Shown here: positions 55,543-64,000 of the stretch, one piece after another
Layout of the letters: every line of letters begins with the position of its first letter
Position numbering within the stretch: position 1 is the first letter of the stretch
The notes under the pieces: generated by a model
What the model was told of the DNA's origin: nothing
Database searches by the model: none
Seen by the model: only the letters and a program-made list of their open reading frames with translations
Source of the DNA: Anaerolineae bacterium
GTDB lineage: Bacteria > Chloroflexota > Anaerolineae > Promineifilales > Promineifilaceae
Direction of reading: 5' to 3'
Length of the DNA stretch: 64,000 nt
Assembly (NCBI GenBank): GCA_023384415.1
Contig: JAHDWJ010000005.1
Location: forward strand, 32,506 to 96,505
Position numbers and translations under genes: made by a program

Positions 55543-56837
55543 GGCTCGGAAAAGTTGATGACTTGAGACCGGTTAGGGCCAACAGAAACAAGACGGATAG
55601 GGAGTCCAGTCTGGGTAGAAATGAAATTAATGTATTGTTGAGCATTTTCGGGGAGATCATCCAGGGTGCGGGCGTGGGTGACATCCTCGGACCAGCCAGG
55701 GAGTATCTGGTAAATGGGGCGGCATCGGGCCAGTTGCTGTAAATCTGTAGGAAAATAATGAATTGATTCCCCATCTAACTCGTAACCGACACACACAGGT
55801 ATTTGTTCCAGGCCACTCAGGATGTCTAGTTTAGTTAAGGCCAGTTCGGTGAGGCCATTGATACGTTGGGCATGGTTGAGAATGACCAGATCGAGCCAGC
55901 CAACCCGCCGCGGCCGCCCTGTTGTTGTGCCATATTCGTCCCAGGGATTACTGCCTGTCCCTCGCAGCCGTACTGCTTCATCCCCTTCTAATTCCGATGG
56001 GAACGGGCCGCTGCCTACCCGGCTGGTAAACGCCTTAGCCACACCCAATACCTGCCCGACCACACGCGGCCCAACCCCCAAACCAACCAATGCTCCACTA
56101 GACGTGGGGGATGAGCTGGTGACAAAGGGGTAAGTACCGTGGTTGATGTCTAACAAGGTTCCCTGTGCCCCTTCAGCCAGGATGGTTTGCCCTTGTTGCA
56201 GCGCCTCATCTAAGAGGATGGGGCCGTTGGTCAGGTAAGGGGCTAATTGTTGGGCATAAGCAGCATATTCGGCCGCGGCCGCGGCCGCATCCAGCCCCGG
56301 TTGTTCGTAAATTCGTTCCAGGAGCCGATTTTTCTCCTCAATGTGAGCGTAAATAGCCTCGGCTAACGCTTCGGGCTCAGCCAGGAGGCCGGCCCGTAAA
56401 CCAGAGCGGTTAGCTTTGTCAGTGTAGGCTGGGCCGATGCCGCGCAGGGTGGTGCCAATCGCTTCGCGGCCGCGTCCCAGTTCATTAGCTTTATCCAGAG
56501 CAATATGGGCTGGAGTGATCAGGTGGGCATTGGCACATATTTTCAACCGGGCCGGGCTGACATCAATTCCCCGTTGGCGTAAGCCTTCCATCTCGTGCAG
56601 CAGCACTTTAGGATTGATGACAACCCCCGTACCAATCAGGCATAACACACCAGGATGAATGATACCCGACGGAATCAAGTGCAGCTTAAAAATTTCTCCC
56701 TGAATGGTCAGAGTGTGCCCGGCATTGTCACCACCGCTGTAACGGGCAACTACATTAACTTGTTCGGCCAATAAATCGGTAATGCGCCCTTTGCCTTCGT
56801 CACCCCACTGGGTGCCGATAATGATGTTGAGTGGCAT
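55539..56837 (-). CDS. purA: Adenylosuccinate synthetase
   Basis: 432 residues. It joins aspartate to IMP with GTP hydrolysis in AMP synthesis. Signatures are IIIGTQWGDEGKGRITDLL at the N-terminus, GNxGH-like SGGDNAGHTL, GTTLRGIGPAYTDKANR and GAQGTLLDINHGTYPFVTSS. GGAG lies before ATG. The Rpn gene is coupled to its end. Two overlapping GCGGCCGC copies (56275 and 56281) encode an AAAAAA-type run (DAAAAAAEYAAYA) in a helical stretch, an example of the octamer shaping protein sequence. Confidence 0.96.
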   Translation of the reverse strand: MPLNIIIGTQWGDEGKGRITDLLAEQVNVVARYSGGDNAGHTLTIQGEIFKLHLIPSGIIHPGVLCLIGTGVVINPKVLLHEMEGLRQRGIDVSPARLKICANAHLITPAHIALDKANELGRGREAIGTTLRGIGPAYTDKANRSGLRAGLLAEPEALAEAIYAHIEEKNRLLERIYEQPGLDAAAAAAEYAAYAQQLAPYLTNGPILLDEALQQGQTILAEGAQGTLLDINHGTYPFVTSSSPTSSGALVGLGVGPRVVGQVLGVAKAFTSRVGSGPFPSELEGDEAVRLRGTGSNPWDEYGTTTGRPRRVGWLDLVILNHAQRINGLTELALTKLDILSGLEQIPVCVGYELDGESIHYFPTDLQQLARCRPIYQILPGWSEDVTHARTLDDLPENAQQYINFISTQTGLPIRLVSVGPNRSQVINFSEP

Positions 56838-56880
56838 GTTACTACTCCTGAGAAGAGAAGGATGAATGAAGATGGATCAA

Positions 56881-57462
56881 TTATGAACGGCCTGGATTGT
56901 AAATGGGGCCGACTTGGGCGTAATGGCGCAAGACAGCGGCCGCATCCTCGCGCAAAATGTCTCGTACCACCTGAATACCCCTTTTTTCTAACGCGGCCGC
57001 CCAATTACTCATTTTTGGCCCTTCATCAAAACCGATAGCCCGGGCATCCTCATCTCTTGCTCCACATACCAGGGAGCGCACCCCTGACCAGGGAACCGCC
57101 CCAAAACACATGGCACAAGGTTCAGTGCTGGCTACCAATTGGTAGGGGGGAAGCCCAGGGGCAGCCAGATCAAACGTGCCTACCAATGGCTGGGCTATCA
57201 TCAGGGCCACTGTTTCGGCGTGGGCCACAGAGCAATGGCTAGGGACAACCAGATTGACTCCAGGAGCAAGCAGTTTGCCACTGTCGAGGGCAAAGATAGC
57301 CGCCCCAAACGGTCCCCCTGTTCCCATTAACACATTGCGGCGGGAAAGCTCAATCACCAACCGCATCCGATCTTCAAGGGTAGGGTATACCTGGTCGGGG
57401 TCAGGCAGCAGAGCGTCTACCCACTCTGGCAGTTGGAGAGAAAAAGCAGGGAACCGGGGCAT
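56881..57462 (-). CDS. Cytidine/deoxycytidylate deaminase-family nucleoside deaminase
   Basis: 193 residues. The zinc site is HAETVALM (His and the proton-shuttling Glu) and EPCAMCFGAVPWSGV (two Cys). GGPFGAAIF and the C-terminal segment GPKMSNWAAALEKRGIQVVRDI resemble guanine deaminase and TadA-like proteins. The exact base is uncertain; guanine or a nucleoside analogue is more likely than tRNA because of the extended N- and C-termini. It lies 43 bp upstream of purA on the same strand, which suits purine salvage. Confidence 0.85.
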   Translation of the reverse strand: MPRFPAFSLQLPEWVDALLPDPDQVYPTLEDRMRLVIELSRRNVLMGTGGPFGAAIFALDSGKLLAPGVNLVVPSHCSVAHAETVALMIAQPLVGTFDLAAPGLPPYQLVASTEPCAMCFGAVPWSGVRSLVCGARDEDARAIGFDEGPKMSNWAAALEKRGIQVVRDILREDAAAVLRHYAQVGPIYNPGRS

Positions 57463-57522
57463 GGTGAGTTTCGCGTTTCTAGTTTCGAGTTCCTGGGGTC
57501 ATGTTTCCAGGCGTTGCTACTA

Positions 57523-57748
57523 AAATAGCCGCGTACAGGCTAATTTTGTGTACAGAAAGCAAGAAGTGATCCACAGATGACACAGAGTTTCACAGATGGT
57601 TAAAAAACTGAAATAGCCGTTTACAGGCCAATTCCGTGTACAGAAAGCAAGAAGTGATCCACAGGTGACACACAGTTTCACAGATGATTAAAAAATCTGT
57701 GTTCATCTGTGACATCTGTGGATAAATCTGTTCTGGCTTGTCCAGGCA
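57523..57748. repeat. TCCACAGATG-family repeat with an 88-bp tandem duplication, copy 3
   Basis: A segment starting AAATAGCCG recurs with an 88-bp period (57523 and 57611). Both copies carry GTGTACAGAAAGCAAGAAGT and GATCCACAG; only the second continues into the complementary arm CATCTGTGGATAAATCTG and CTTGTCCAGG. This looks like a partial duplication of the palindromic repeat. The whole spacer 57463-57801 has no gene. Confidence 0.83.
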
Positions 57749-57801
57749 AGCAACGTAGGTATAACTCTGCGCTAATCGGTGTAATCTGCGGATGTTTTTT
57801 G

Positions 57802-59151
57802 TTAAACGGCAAGGCTTAACCGGGTTTGGATCATAGATTGGGCTTTATTGAGGATGGCGACGAGGGCTGGCTCTTGTGCGGCCGCATTCGTTTTCACCAT
57901 CTCTAACATTTGCACCATTTCCGCATTAACCATTTGCGGGTTATTGGTGAGTACCTGACGCATGGCATCATCCGAGCCTGCTTCTACCAGATCATTGATG
58001 AACCGGATTTCTGGTGGGACCTGGTCCTCGGCCATCTGGATAATAGTGTCGTGAACGTGGCGTAGCGCGGCCGCTTCGATAGTCTGTCCTCGCTGCTCCG
58101 CCTGCTGGATGCGGCCGCTGAGGATGTACATAAAGGCGTCATCAATCTCTTGAATTCGGTCTTCAATTTCGGCCTGTTTATCTGGGGCGTTGAGGATCGC
58201 TTGTAGGGTACTTTCCGCCTGGTCCAAAATGGCTCGTGATTGCTGTTGTAGATTTTGGTAAAGCTGTAATAACTGTTCGCGGAGATGAACCAGGGGTGCG
58301 GCCGCGGTATCCCCACCCACTTTTTGCCGCCTTTCCACTTCCTTGGTCAGCAGGGTAAAAAATTCATAATCCAGAGCCGTCTGGCCAGTTACGGCCATAG
58401 CCAAAGCCAGTTGGGGATCATCCATGTTGGCGATAACGTGTTTGGCCAGGATAGCTGGGGTGAACTGCCCAGATTCCTTTTTGACATCTTGTTGCAGCCT
58501 GTGCATGGCCGTTTGCTGCCGTTGCAGACGTTTACCCGCAGCCGTCTCTTGCATCAATCGGGCTAACAGGTTAGAAATTTTGACCAGCTCTTTTTCTGCC
58601 TGGGCTTGTTCAGCCTGGGAGAGGGTCTGGCGCAGAGCGGAGATCATCTCTTCACTGATTTCGCGGCCGCGTTCCTTGAGCAAATAATCCACCACATCCT
58701 CATCAGCACTGATCAAGGTACGGAGTAGTTCTTGCTGTTTACGCTGCTTCTCCAACATCTCTGGCGTTACCCCCTCCGTACCCCATACCCGCTCCAGGAG
58801 GGTTTTCATCGTCAGCACCGTTTCCGGTTGGAGCAAATACGCTTTGCGCTGCTCTTGAGGCAGGCTGTTCATTACCTGCTGCACCATCTGGCCGATAAAC
58901 CGCTCCTGTTCATTACGCGGCATATTTAACTCTTGCGGCACATACACCATAAATAGTTGATGGGCGGGATCATGGTACAGAATAGGGGTAGCAATTTGCC
59001 CGGCCGCGCCGCAGTTGGGACAAACTGCCACATTTAATTGGCCGGATAATAACGCCTGTTTCAGTTGGGGTTCGCGCCCCACATCAACAATTTGCCGCAC
59101 ATCGGCCATATAAGGAGTGCGACAGCGAGGACAGGTAATAGGGGTTGACAT
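57802..59151 (-). CDS. CpXC-domain protein with long helical region
   Basis: About 449 residues from ATG 59151, which has AAGGAG upstream; an upstream start at 59211 would translate an intergenic repeat. The N-terminal CpXC zinc domain has CPRCRTPYMADVRQ and VCPNCGAAGQI. The rest is almost all helix with heptad-like parts (EKQRKQQELLRTLISADEDVVDYLLKERG, TAAGKRLQRQQTAMHRLQQDV). CpXC proteins occur in Firmicutes, Chloroflexota and others without known function. Six GCGGCCGC sites. Confidence 0.83.
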   Translation of the reverse strand: MSTPITCPRCRTPYMADVRQIVDVGREPQLKQALLSGQLNVAVCPNCGAAGQIATPILYHDPAHQLFMVYVPQELNMPRNEQERFIGQMVQQVMNSLPQEQRKAYLLQPETVLTMKTLLERVWGTEGVTPEMLEKQRKQQELLRTLISADEDVVDYLLKERGREISEEMISALRQTLSQAEQAQAEKELVKISNLLARLMQETAAGKRLQRQQTAMHRLQQDVKKESGQFTPAILAKHVIANMDDPQLALAMAVTGQTALDYEFFTLLTKEVERRQKVGGDTAAAPLVHLREQLLQLYQNLQQQSRAILDQAESTLQAILNAPDKQAEIEDRIQEIDDAFMYILSGRIQQAEQRGQTIEAAALRHVHDTIIQMAEDQVPPEIRFINDLVEAGSDDAMRQVLTNNPQMVNAEMVQMLEMVKTNAAAQEPALVAILNKAQSMIQTRLSLAV

Positions 59152-59312
59152 ACATGCTCCTTCGGAAGAATTATGAATGATGAAGGATGAATTATGAAGG
59201 GCACAATTCATCCTGGCCTGGTCAAGCTAGAAAAGAGGTTTTGCCACCAATGATACGCATGGGCGCGAATTTTTTTGATTTGGGTTAATTCGTCGTGGCT
59301 AAAAACTCGAAA

Positions 59313-60875
59313 CTACGCCATCGGCAAACAAAAAGTAAAGGTTGTGCCTGGGCTATTGGCATTGTTCTCAAACCAGATTTGGCCGCCATGGGCTTCAATG
59401 ATCGCTTTGCTCAAAAATAAACCCAGCCCTGTGCCTTCAGTTTTGCGGCTGAGGGCGTTATCCAGGCGGCTGAATTTTTGGAAAATACGATGTTGTTGAT
59501 GTTCGGGAATACCAATGCCACTGTCGCGCACACTTAAAGTGACGTAACGGTCATTGACCTCTCCATGTATTTCTATAAGGCCACCTTCGGGCGAATATTT
59601 GATGGCATTGCTAAACAGGTTGTTAAGTACCTGGGTAAGTCGCCGTTCATCCCCTTTGATGAGGGGGAACGTTTCAGGAAAACGAACCTGGAATTGGTGC
59701 TTATCTGTTTGGGTGGTAAATTTTCGTGTCGCGGCCGCAACCAATCCTGGCAGCAATAGTTCGCTCATCTCCAACTTAAATGTGCCCGCTTGCAGGCGAG
59801 AGGCTTCTAACAAATTATCAATCAAATCAGTTAGTCGGTCGGCCTCATCTTCAATGACCTCTAAATATTCCTGCTGAATCTCTGGTGGCCAATTGGCATC
59901 ATACCGTTTGAGGGTGCCGGCATACCCTTTGATAATAGAAACCGGGGTTTTAAGCTCATGGCTGATGACGGAAACAAATGTTTTTTGTAACTCTTGCTCT
60001 TCCCGGTATCGGGTAAGGTTACGAACATTGGCGATAATATCACTCATGCGGCCGCGGCTGTCCAGCATGGGGGCGTAAGTAATGCTCAGGCTGATCACCT
60101 TCTCATCCCGGCGGCGCAGCTCCCCTTCAACCGTAAGGTGGGCCGCATTGGGCAAGGGCCAACCATTGGCCAGGGCCACACGCAGGTCCATTTCCGTTTT
60201 AAGAGATTTCCAGCGAATCACATCATCATGGGCCAGACCAATGGTCGCGGCCGCGTCCCAGCCAGTCATCACACTCAACGCCCGGTTAAACACCGTAATC
60301 CGCAAATGAGAATCCAAAATCATCACCCCATCCGCGCTTTGCTCCAAAATCGCTCCCAGGCGGTTGCGTTCGGCAATTAGCCGCTCATACAGCCGGGCAT
60401 TTTTCACCGCAATAGCGGCCTGATCGGCAAAACTTTGCAGCAAACTGATCGCATCCGGGTTAAACTGATAACGACCTACCTGGAACACATAAATCAAGCC
60501 AATGAGCGATTCTCCGCTCAACAAAGGCAAGGGGAGAACCTGCGTTAGACCCAAATTGGTAGATTGGGCAATCCGCTTTACGCCCACGCCAATTTCTTGA
60601 ATAATTTCCCGCTCTGCCTCGTCATCATACGGCAGACGGCGCAGCAGCCCTTCAAATTGGGTATACACCGACCTGGGAAATCCATATCCTGTGGCTACGT
60701 GAAAGGTACGATCCGTTGGATCGGCCAAAACGACAATCCCTGCCCGCCCAGAGATAAAATCTACTGTAGCTTGCAAAATAATCCGTAAAACATCATGCAG
60801 CGACAGCTCCGCTGAAAGTGCCCGGCCAATGGCCAGCAAATATTCCCGCTGTCGCACCCGGTAATCAACTAACAT
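59313..60875 (-). CDS. Sensor histidine kinase with GAF and PAS domains
   Basis: 520 residues. A GAF domain (about 10-165) with VDFISGRAGIVVLADP and QSFADQAAIAVKNARLYERL is followed by a PAS domain (about 170-280, GAILEQSADGVMILD). HisKA has the phosphorylated His in VSVISHELKTPVSIIKGY. HATPase motifs are NLFSNAIKYSPEGG, DSGIGIPEHQQ and GTGLGLFLSKAIIEAHGG. No membrane segment is seen, so it is a soluble sensor. No response regulator gene is adjacent. The region upstream is repeat copy 4. Confidence 0.93.
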   Translation of the reverse strand: MLVDYRVRQREYLLAIGRALSAELSLHDVLRIILQATVDFISGRAGIVVLADPTDRTFHVATGYGFPRSVYTQFEGLLRRLPYDDEAEREIIQEIGVGVKRIAQSTNLGLTQVLPLPLLSGESLIGLIYVFQVGRYQFNPDAISLLQSFADQAAIAVKNARLYERLIAERNRLGAILEQSADGVMILDSHLRITVFNRALSVMTGWDAAATIGLAHDDVIRWKSLKTEMDLRVALANGWPLPNAAHLTVEGELRRRDEKVISLSITYAPMLDSRGRMSDIIANVRNLTRYREEQELQKTFVSVISHELKTPVSIIKGYAGTLKRYDANWPPEIQQEYLEVIEDEADRLTDLIDNLLEASRLQAGTFKLEMSELLLPGLVAAATRKFTTQTDKHQFQVRFPETFPLIKGDERRLTQVLNNLFSNAIKYSPEGGLIEIHGEVNDRYVTLSVRDSGIGIPEHQQHRIFQKFSRLDNALSRKTEGTGLGLFLSKAIIEAHGGQIWFENNANSPGTTFTFCLPMA

Positions 60876-60907
60876 ACCACGCTCATTGAATGGTTAGCAC
60901 CTTACGA

Positions 60908-61032
60908 GCCAACTTCTTGTCCAGAAAACAAGAACCAATCCACAGACAATACAGATTTTCATATCTGGCTTAAAAGACTGTGTTCATCTACGACATCTAT
61001 GGATAAATCTTTTCTGTCTTGTCCAGGTCAGG
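60908..61032. repeat. Dispersed palindromic repeat (TCCACAGATG family), copy 4
   Basis: It opens ACTTCTTGTCCAGAAAACAA, continues CCAATCCACAGAC and closes CATCTATGGATAAATCTTTT and CTTGTCCAGG. It is more diverged in its arms than copy 2. It fills the divergent spacer between the kinase and the GNAT-cNMP gene. Confidence 0.8.
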
Positions 61033-61265
61033 GGTTCATTGACATCCAGTATACCCATAAAAAAACCAGCCCAGAATTGTAACACGATTCACCCGATCCC
61101 GAAATTTTGCCCCACCCCTGAATCAGAGATAAAGTGAGCCATGGGCAATCAGTTATGAGCAGCGGGCGGTAAATAGAGTGTTGACAAATAAGCCCAAATC
61201 ATTCACCATTTTGCCGTTCCCATAGTTCTCTCAATCCCCGAAGTTCCCGCCCAAAGGAGTTTCCT

Positions 61266-62870
61266 ATGTCATCCGCCCCAATTCATGTGCGTCAATTTAA
61301 TGAAGCGGATATACCGGCTGTCCGGGCACTTTATTACGACGTTTATGGTCAAAGTTATCCCTACAAAGCGTTCTATGACGATGAGTGGCTCAAGCGGAGT
61401 ATTTACCAGGACAGTTATCTCTCTCTGGTAGCCGAAGTAGGCGGCCGCATCGCTGGTACAGCTTCCGTCTATTTTGAAGTGGGGGCGTTTGCCGACTTAT
61501 GTGGCGAGTTTGGCCGCCTGGCCGTACACCCTGATTTTCGCAACCTGGGGGTAGGGACAGAGCTAATGCGGGCTCGGATTGAGTTTGCCAATCGGCGGCT
61601 CCATTTTGGCCTGGCCGAATGCCGTACCGCCCACATCGGGGCACAAACCATCTCCCACCAGTTTGGGTTTATGCCTATCGGTTTCTTGCCGCTCAAAGCT
61701 AAACTTTCTGTCCGGGAGAGCCTGGTCCTTACAGGCAAGCTGTTTGGCTCCCAGCCCGCCCAACTGCGGCGCAATAACCCCCGCGTCATCCCTGAAGTTT
61801 TTTTGCTGGGGCAGTTAGCCCTGGAAAATTTGGGAATCCGTAACGATTTAATCGCTGTAGATGATGCTGATGATTACCCCATAGGCACCGGCTTTGAGGT
61901 GAATGAGTTGATAGAAGATGAGTTTCCCAGTTTGCTGCGGATTGAACGCGGCCGCTTATCCCGGCGGCATATTTTCGGCAATTTACAACTAACCGCCGGC
62001 CTCTTCATGCTCCAACTCCACGATTCCCGCTACCTGGTCGCCCGCGAAAACAACAAAATCGTCGGCTCCGTCGGTTTTGTCATTGACGACGTGGGGCACA
62101 CCATCAAGCTGTTAGAACTCATCGCCCTGCGTGACGATGTAGCTGGTTTCCTGCTGAAGGAGTTAGACCGGCGGGCACAGACCGTTTACAACGCTGAATA
62201 TATGGAAATGACCGTCAGTGCTTACTCCCCCACCATTCAGCGCACCCTGAGCAACCTCGGCTTTGTGCCTGTGGCTTACTGCCCCTCCTTTGTTTTCCAC
62301 GAAGTTGAGCGACTAGACACCATCAAAATGGCTAAAGTGTATGTCCCTTTGGATATTGACAACGCCTTACTCACCGAAGAAAGCGAGCAGTTATTCCGGC
62401 TGGTGCGGCAGGCGTTTGAGGAAAAACAGTTAGGCATTGTTGTCAACCAGGCCACCCGGCAAATGGCCAGCTTCCAGGGATTAGAAGAGGGGGAACTCAG
62501 CAAAATTGCCTCGTTGTGCCGGGTGGTGACTTTTGCCCCAGGGGAGACGATTTTGCAAGCTGGGGAGCAGGGCAAGGTGATGTATATGGTAATGGAGGGG
62601 GATATTGATATTTACGCCGCCGATAGCAACCAACTGATCGGCCAGATACAGCAGGGGGATGTGCTGGGGGAAATCTCCATGGTGACACAGCAGCCTTATG
62701 GGGCTACAGCTATCGCCTGTACCGATGTCAAGCTGGCCGCTTTGAAGCATCAAGATTTTGAACATCTCATTGACCGGTATCCCCGTGTAGGCATGAAAAT
62801 CATGCGTAATATTGCTATCTCATTGGGGCAAAAGCTATCTGATCAATACCGCCGCTTTGCCTTTCGTTAA
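61266..62870 (+). CDS. GNAT acetyltransferase with C-terminal cyclic-nucleotide-binding-like domain
   Basis: 534 residues; AAAGGAG precedes ATG. The first GNAT domain (1-150) has the acetyl-CoA loop RLAVHPDFRNLGVGTELM. A second GNAT-like unit (about 205-355) includes GSVGFVIDDVGHTIKLLEL, without a good acetyl-CoA loop. The cNMP-type domain (about 395-525) has FAPGETILQAGEQGKVMYMVMEGDIDIY and GDVLGEISMVTQQPYGATAIA; the phosphate-binding Arg usual before TA is replaced (PYGATA). Mycobacterial Pat joins the same domain types in the reverse order and is cAMP-regulated. Here ligand and target are unknown. The following GNAT gene is in the same unit. Confidence 0.87.
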   Translation: MSSAPIHVRQFNEADIPAVRALYYDVYGQSYPYKAFYDDEWLKRSIYQDSYLSLVAEVGGRIAGTASVYFEVGAFADLCGEFGRLAVHPDFRNLGVGTELMRARIEFANRRLHFGLAECRTAHIGAQTISHQFGFMPIGFLPLKAKLSVRESLVLTGKLFGSQPAQLRRNNPRVIPEVFLLGQLALENLGIRNDLIAVDDADDYPIGTGFEVNELIEDEFPSLLRIERGRLSRRHIFGNLQLTAGLFMLQLHDSRYLVARENNKIVGSVGFVIDDVGHTIKLLELIALRDDVAGFLLKELDRRAQTVYNAEYMEMTVSAYSPTIQRTLSNLGFVPVAYCPSFVFHEVERLDTIKMAKVYVPLDIDNALLTEESEQLFRLVRQAFEEKQLGIVVNQATRQMASFQGLEEGELSKIASLCRVVTFAPGETILQAGEQGKVMYMVMEGDIDIYAADSNQLIGQIQQGDVLGEISMVTQQPYGATAIACTDVKLAALKHQDFEHLIDRYPRVGMKIMRNIAISLGQKLSDQYRRFAFR

Positions 62871-62884
62871 TGAGGAATAATGCC

Positions 62885-63403
62885 ATGCAAATCCTGGAAA
62901 CCCCAAGAACCCTGCTCCGCCGCTTACAACCTGATGATCTTGATGATCTATTTGCCCTTTACCGCGATCCAGAAATACGCCGCTATTTTCCCGAAGGCAC
63001 ATTGAGCTACGAAGAGACAAAAGAGGAGTTGGAATGGTTCCTTGAAGGACATCCCAGCCATCCTGAATTAGGCTTGTGGGCGACTATCCACAAGGAGAGT
63101 CATCAATTCATTGGGCGGTGTGGGCTGCTGCCCTGGACTATAGATGGGCAGCCAGAGGTTGAAGTGGCTTATATGATAGCTAAGCCGTATTGGGGGCAGG
63201 GGTTGGGTACCGAAGTGGCTCAGGCAATTATTGATTATGGGTTTAACCGGCTTCATTTACCCCGTTTGATTTGTCTGATTGATCGGGACAATATGGCTTC
63301 GATTAAGGTTGCGACCCATATTGGCATGGTGTTTGAGCGGGAGAGCCGGGATGAAAAAGGGCCGTTTTTGCTTTATGGCAAAATGAAGGATCAGGGTGTT
63401 TAA
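62885..63403 (+). CDS. GNAT acetyltransferase (RimJ/RimL-like)
   Basis: 172 residues from ATG 62885 (GAGG upstream); ATG 62870 overlaps the previous stop. The sequence opens ILETPRTLLRRLQPDDLDDL and has the acetyl-CoA loop in YMIAKPYWGQGLGTEVAQAI, plus NMASIKVATHIGM, the RimJ/L and spermidine-type GNAT pattern. It could acetylate a ribosomal protein, amino sugar or small amine; the sequence does not decide. It is probably co-transcribed with the GNAT-cNMP gene. Confidence 0.88.
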   Translation: MQILETPRTLLRRLQPDDLDDLFALYRDPEIRRYFPEGTLSYEETKEELEWFLEGHPSHPELGLWATIHKESHQFIGRCGLLPWTIDGQPEVEVAYMIAKPYWGQGLGTEVAQAIIDYGFNRLHLPRLICLIDRDNMASIKVATHIGMVFERESRDEKGPFLLYGKMKDQGV

Positions 63404-63427
63404 TTTGCCCGCACAGGATGAAAGCGT

Positions 63428-64000
63428 ATGTTTGATTTTTCACGCTGTTTGACCGGGTGGATACGAGGGTTCGTTTTGTTGATCGGGTGGGGGCTGTTGG
63501 CTTTGTTGACCGCTTGTGCCACTGAACCACCACCGACGGCCGCGGCCGCGCAGCCAACCTTCACCGCCACCCTACCCCTGGCACCTACGGGAATAACTGA
63601 GACGACAGATGGGAACGCGGCCGCGGCATCTCCCACGCCTACCCTTGCCCCCTCATCTACCCCAACACCCACAACTACCCTCACCCCAACCAACACCGCC
63701 ACTCCACTTCCAACTGCCACCCCCTCACCGACCCTGACTCCAACCATCACCCCCACACCCACCGAAACCATCACCCCTTCACCCACCCCCATCCCCATCC
63801 GCCCCATCGCCGACCTGCCCAACCATTTGGGCAGCGAAGTCACCATTATCGGGCAGGTCACCGCCACCGCCAGCTTCTCCGCTGGCTACCGATTCACCAT
63901 CACTGACAACACCGGTCAAGTCACCCTTCTGATGTGGGGCAACGTCTATGATAACTGCTGGGCTGCCCCCACCCTCAATATTGGGGCAACCGTGCGGGCA
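63428..64000 (+). CDS. Lipoprotein with Thr/Pro linker and OB-fold-like domain (partial, runs off the edge)
   Basis: The start is MFDFSRCLTGWIRGFVLLIG, and the lipobox LLALLTAC gives a lipoprotein. A long linker (TPTLTPTITPTPTETITPSP and similar) follows, with two AAA runs encoded by GCGGCCGC (63542, 63617). The last visible part, LGSEVTIIGQVTATASFSAG ... RFTITDNTGQVTLLMWGNV, looks like a nucleic-acid-type OB fold as found in some secreted proteins. The 3' end lies beyond 64000, so length and final domains are unknown. Confidence 0.78.
   Translation, partial: MFDFSRCLTGWIRGFVLLIGWGLLALLTACATEPPPTAAAAQPTFTATLPLAPTGITETTDGNAAAASPTPTLAPSSTPTPTTTLTPTNTATPLPTATPSPTLTPTITPTPTETITPSPTPIPIRPIADLPNHLGSEVTIIGQVTATASFSAGYRFTITDNTGQVTLLMWGNVYDNCWAAPTLNIGATVRA

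Noticed and set aside
59152..59211. Longer N-terminus of the CpXC protein
   Set aside because: The extra residues translate the GAATTATGAAGGATGAA spacer repeat, and ATG 59151 has AAGGAG upstream.

Overview
The window reads like chromosome of a Chloroflexota bacterium, most likely from the Anaerolineae or a neighbouring class. This is inferred from gene style, not from a marker tree. The clues are secreted proteins and lipoproteins with long Thr/Pro linkers and YLPxV-type motifs, a GNAT fused to a cyclic-nucleotide domain, a CopG-like/HNH cassette, a TgpA-type transglutaminase, a DUF4129 membrane protein, and intergenic spaces full of short palindromic repeats. I see no rRNA, tRNA, CRISPR array, phage or plasmid module.

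Layout. 1-4584 (minus) is an envelope acylation cluster: an AlgI-like MBOAT acyltransferase, two paralogous SGNH proteins, a lipoprotein and a 39-residue membrane peptide. 4618-14022 is mostly metabolism: PEP carboxylase, a PhyH oxygenase, a fatty acid desaturase with its own promoter and terminator, a CrtI-type desaturase with a small methyltransferase, an L,D-transpeptidase and chorismate synthase. 14078-21346 has a lipoprotein, the DUF4129 protein, a 1249-residue kinase/STAND/TPR protein and lipoate ligase. 21439-27037 is a decayed DNA-processing island with BrxD-type ATPases and an Lhr-like helicase. It carries nonsense codons and frameshifts, and an IS3 remnant cuts off its end. 27333-35749 has an ABC exporter, a secreted glycosidase-like protein, an SPFH protein fused to a helix-turn-helix with a coiled-coil partner, a secreted unknown and a DUF971 protein. 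35794-47680 has a tandem Nudix protein, a C39/LysM protein, ArfB, a degenerate CopG-like/HNH cassette, a molybdenum hydroxylase whose two genes are separated by an M14 carboxypeptidase, a solute-binding protein and SecG. 48130-54484 (plus) has an ABC pair, the transglutaminase, YchF and an SH3 lipoprotein. 54538-60875 (minus) has an Rpn nuclease coupled to purA, a deaminase, a CpXC protein and a histidine kinase. 61266-64000 (plus) has the GNAT-cNMP protein, a second GNAT and a lipoprotein running off the edge.

The strongest whole-window signal is the octamer GCGGCCGC. I counted about 136 exact copies by eye (roughly one per 470 bp), where about 1-2 are expected from base composition. It lies in genes on both strands, in all reading frames and in spacers, but is missing from the IS remnant and the HNH/CopG cassette. 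It behaves like the highly iterated palindromes known from cyanobacteria (HIP1, GCGATCGC). A second layer is made of several dispersed intergenic repeat families, many of them hairpins, some of which supply stop or start codons of neighbouring genes.
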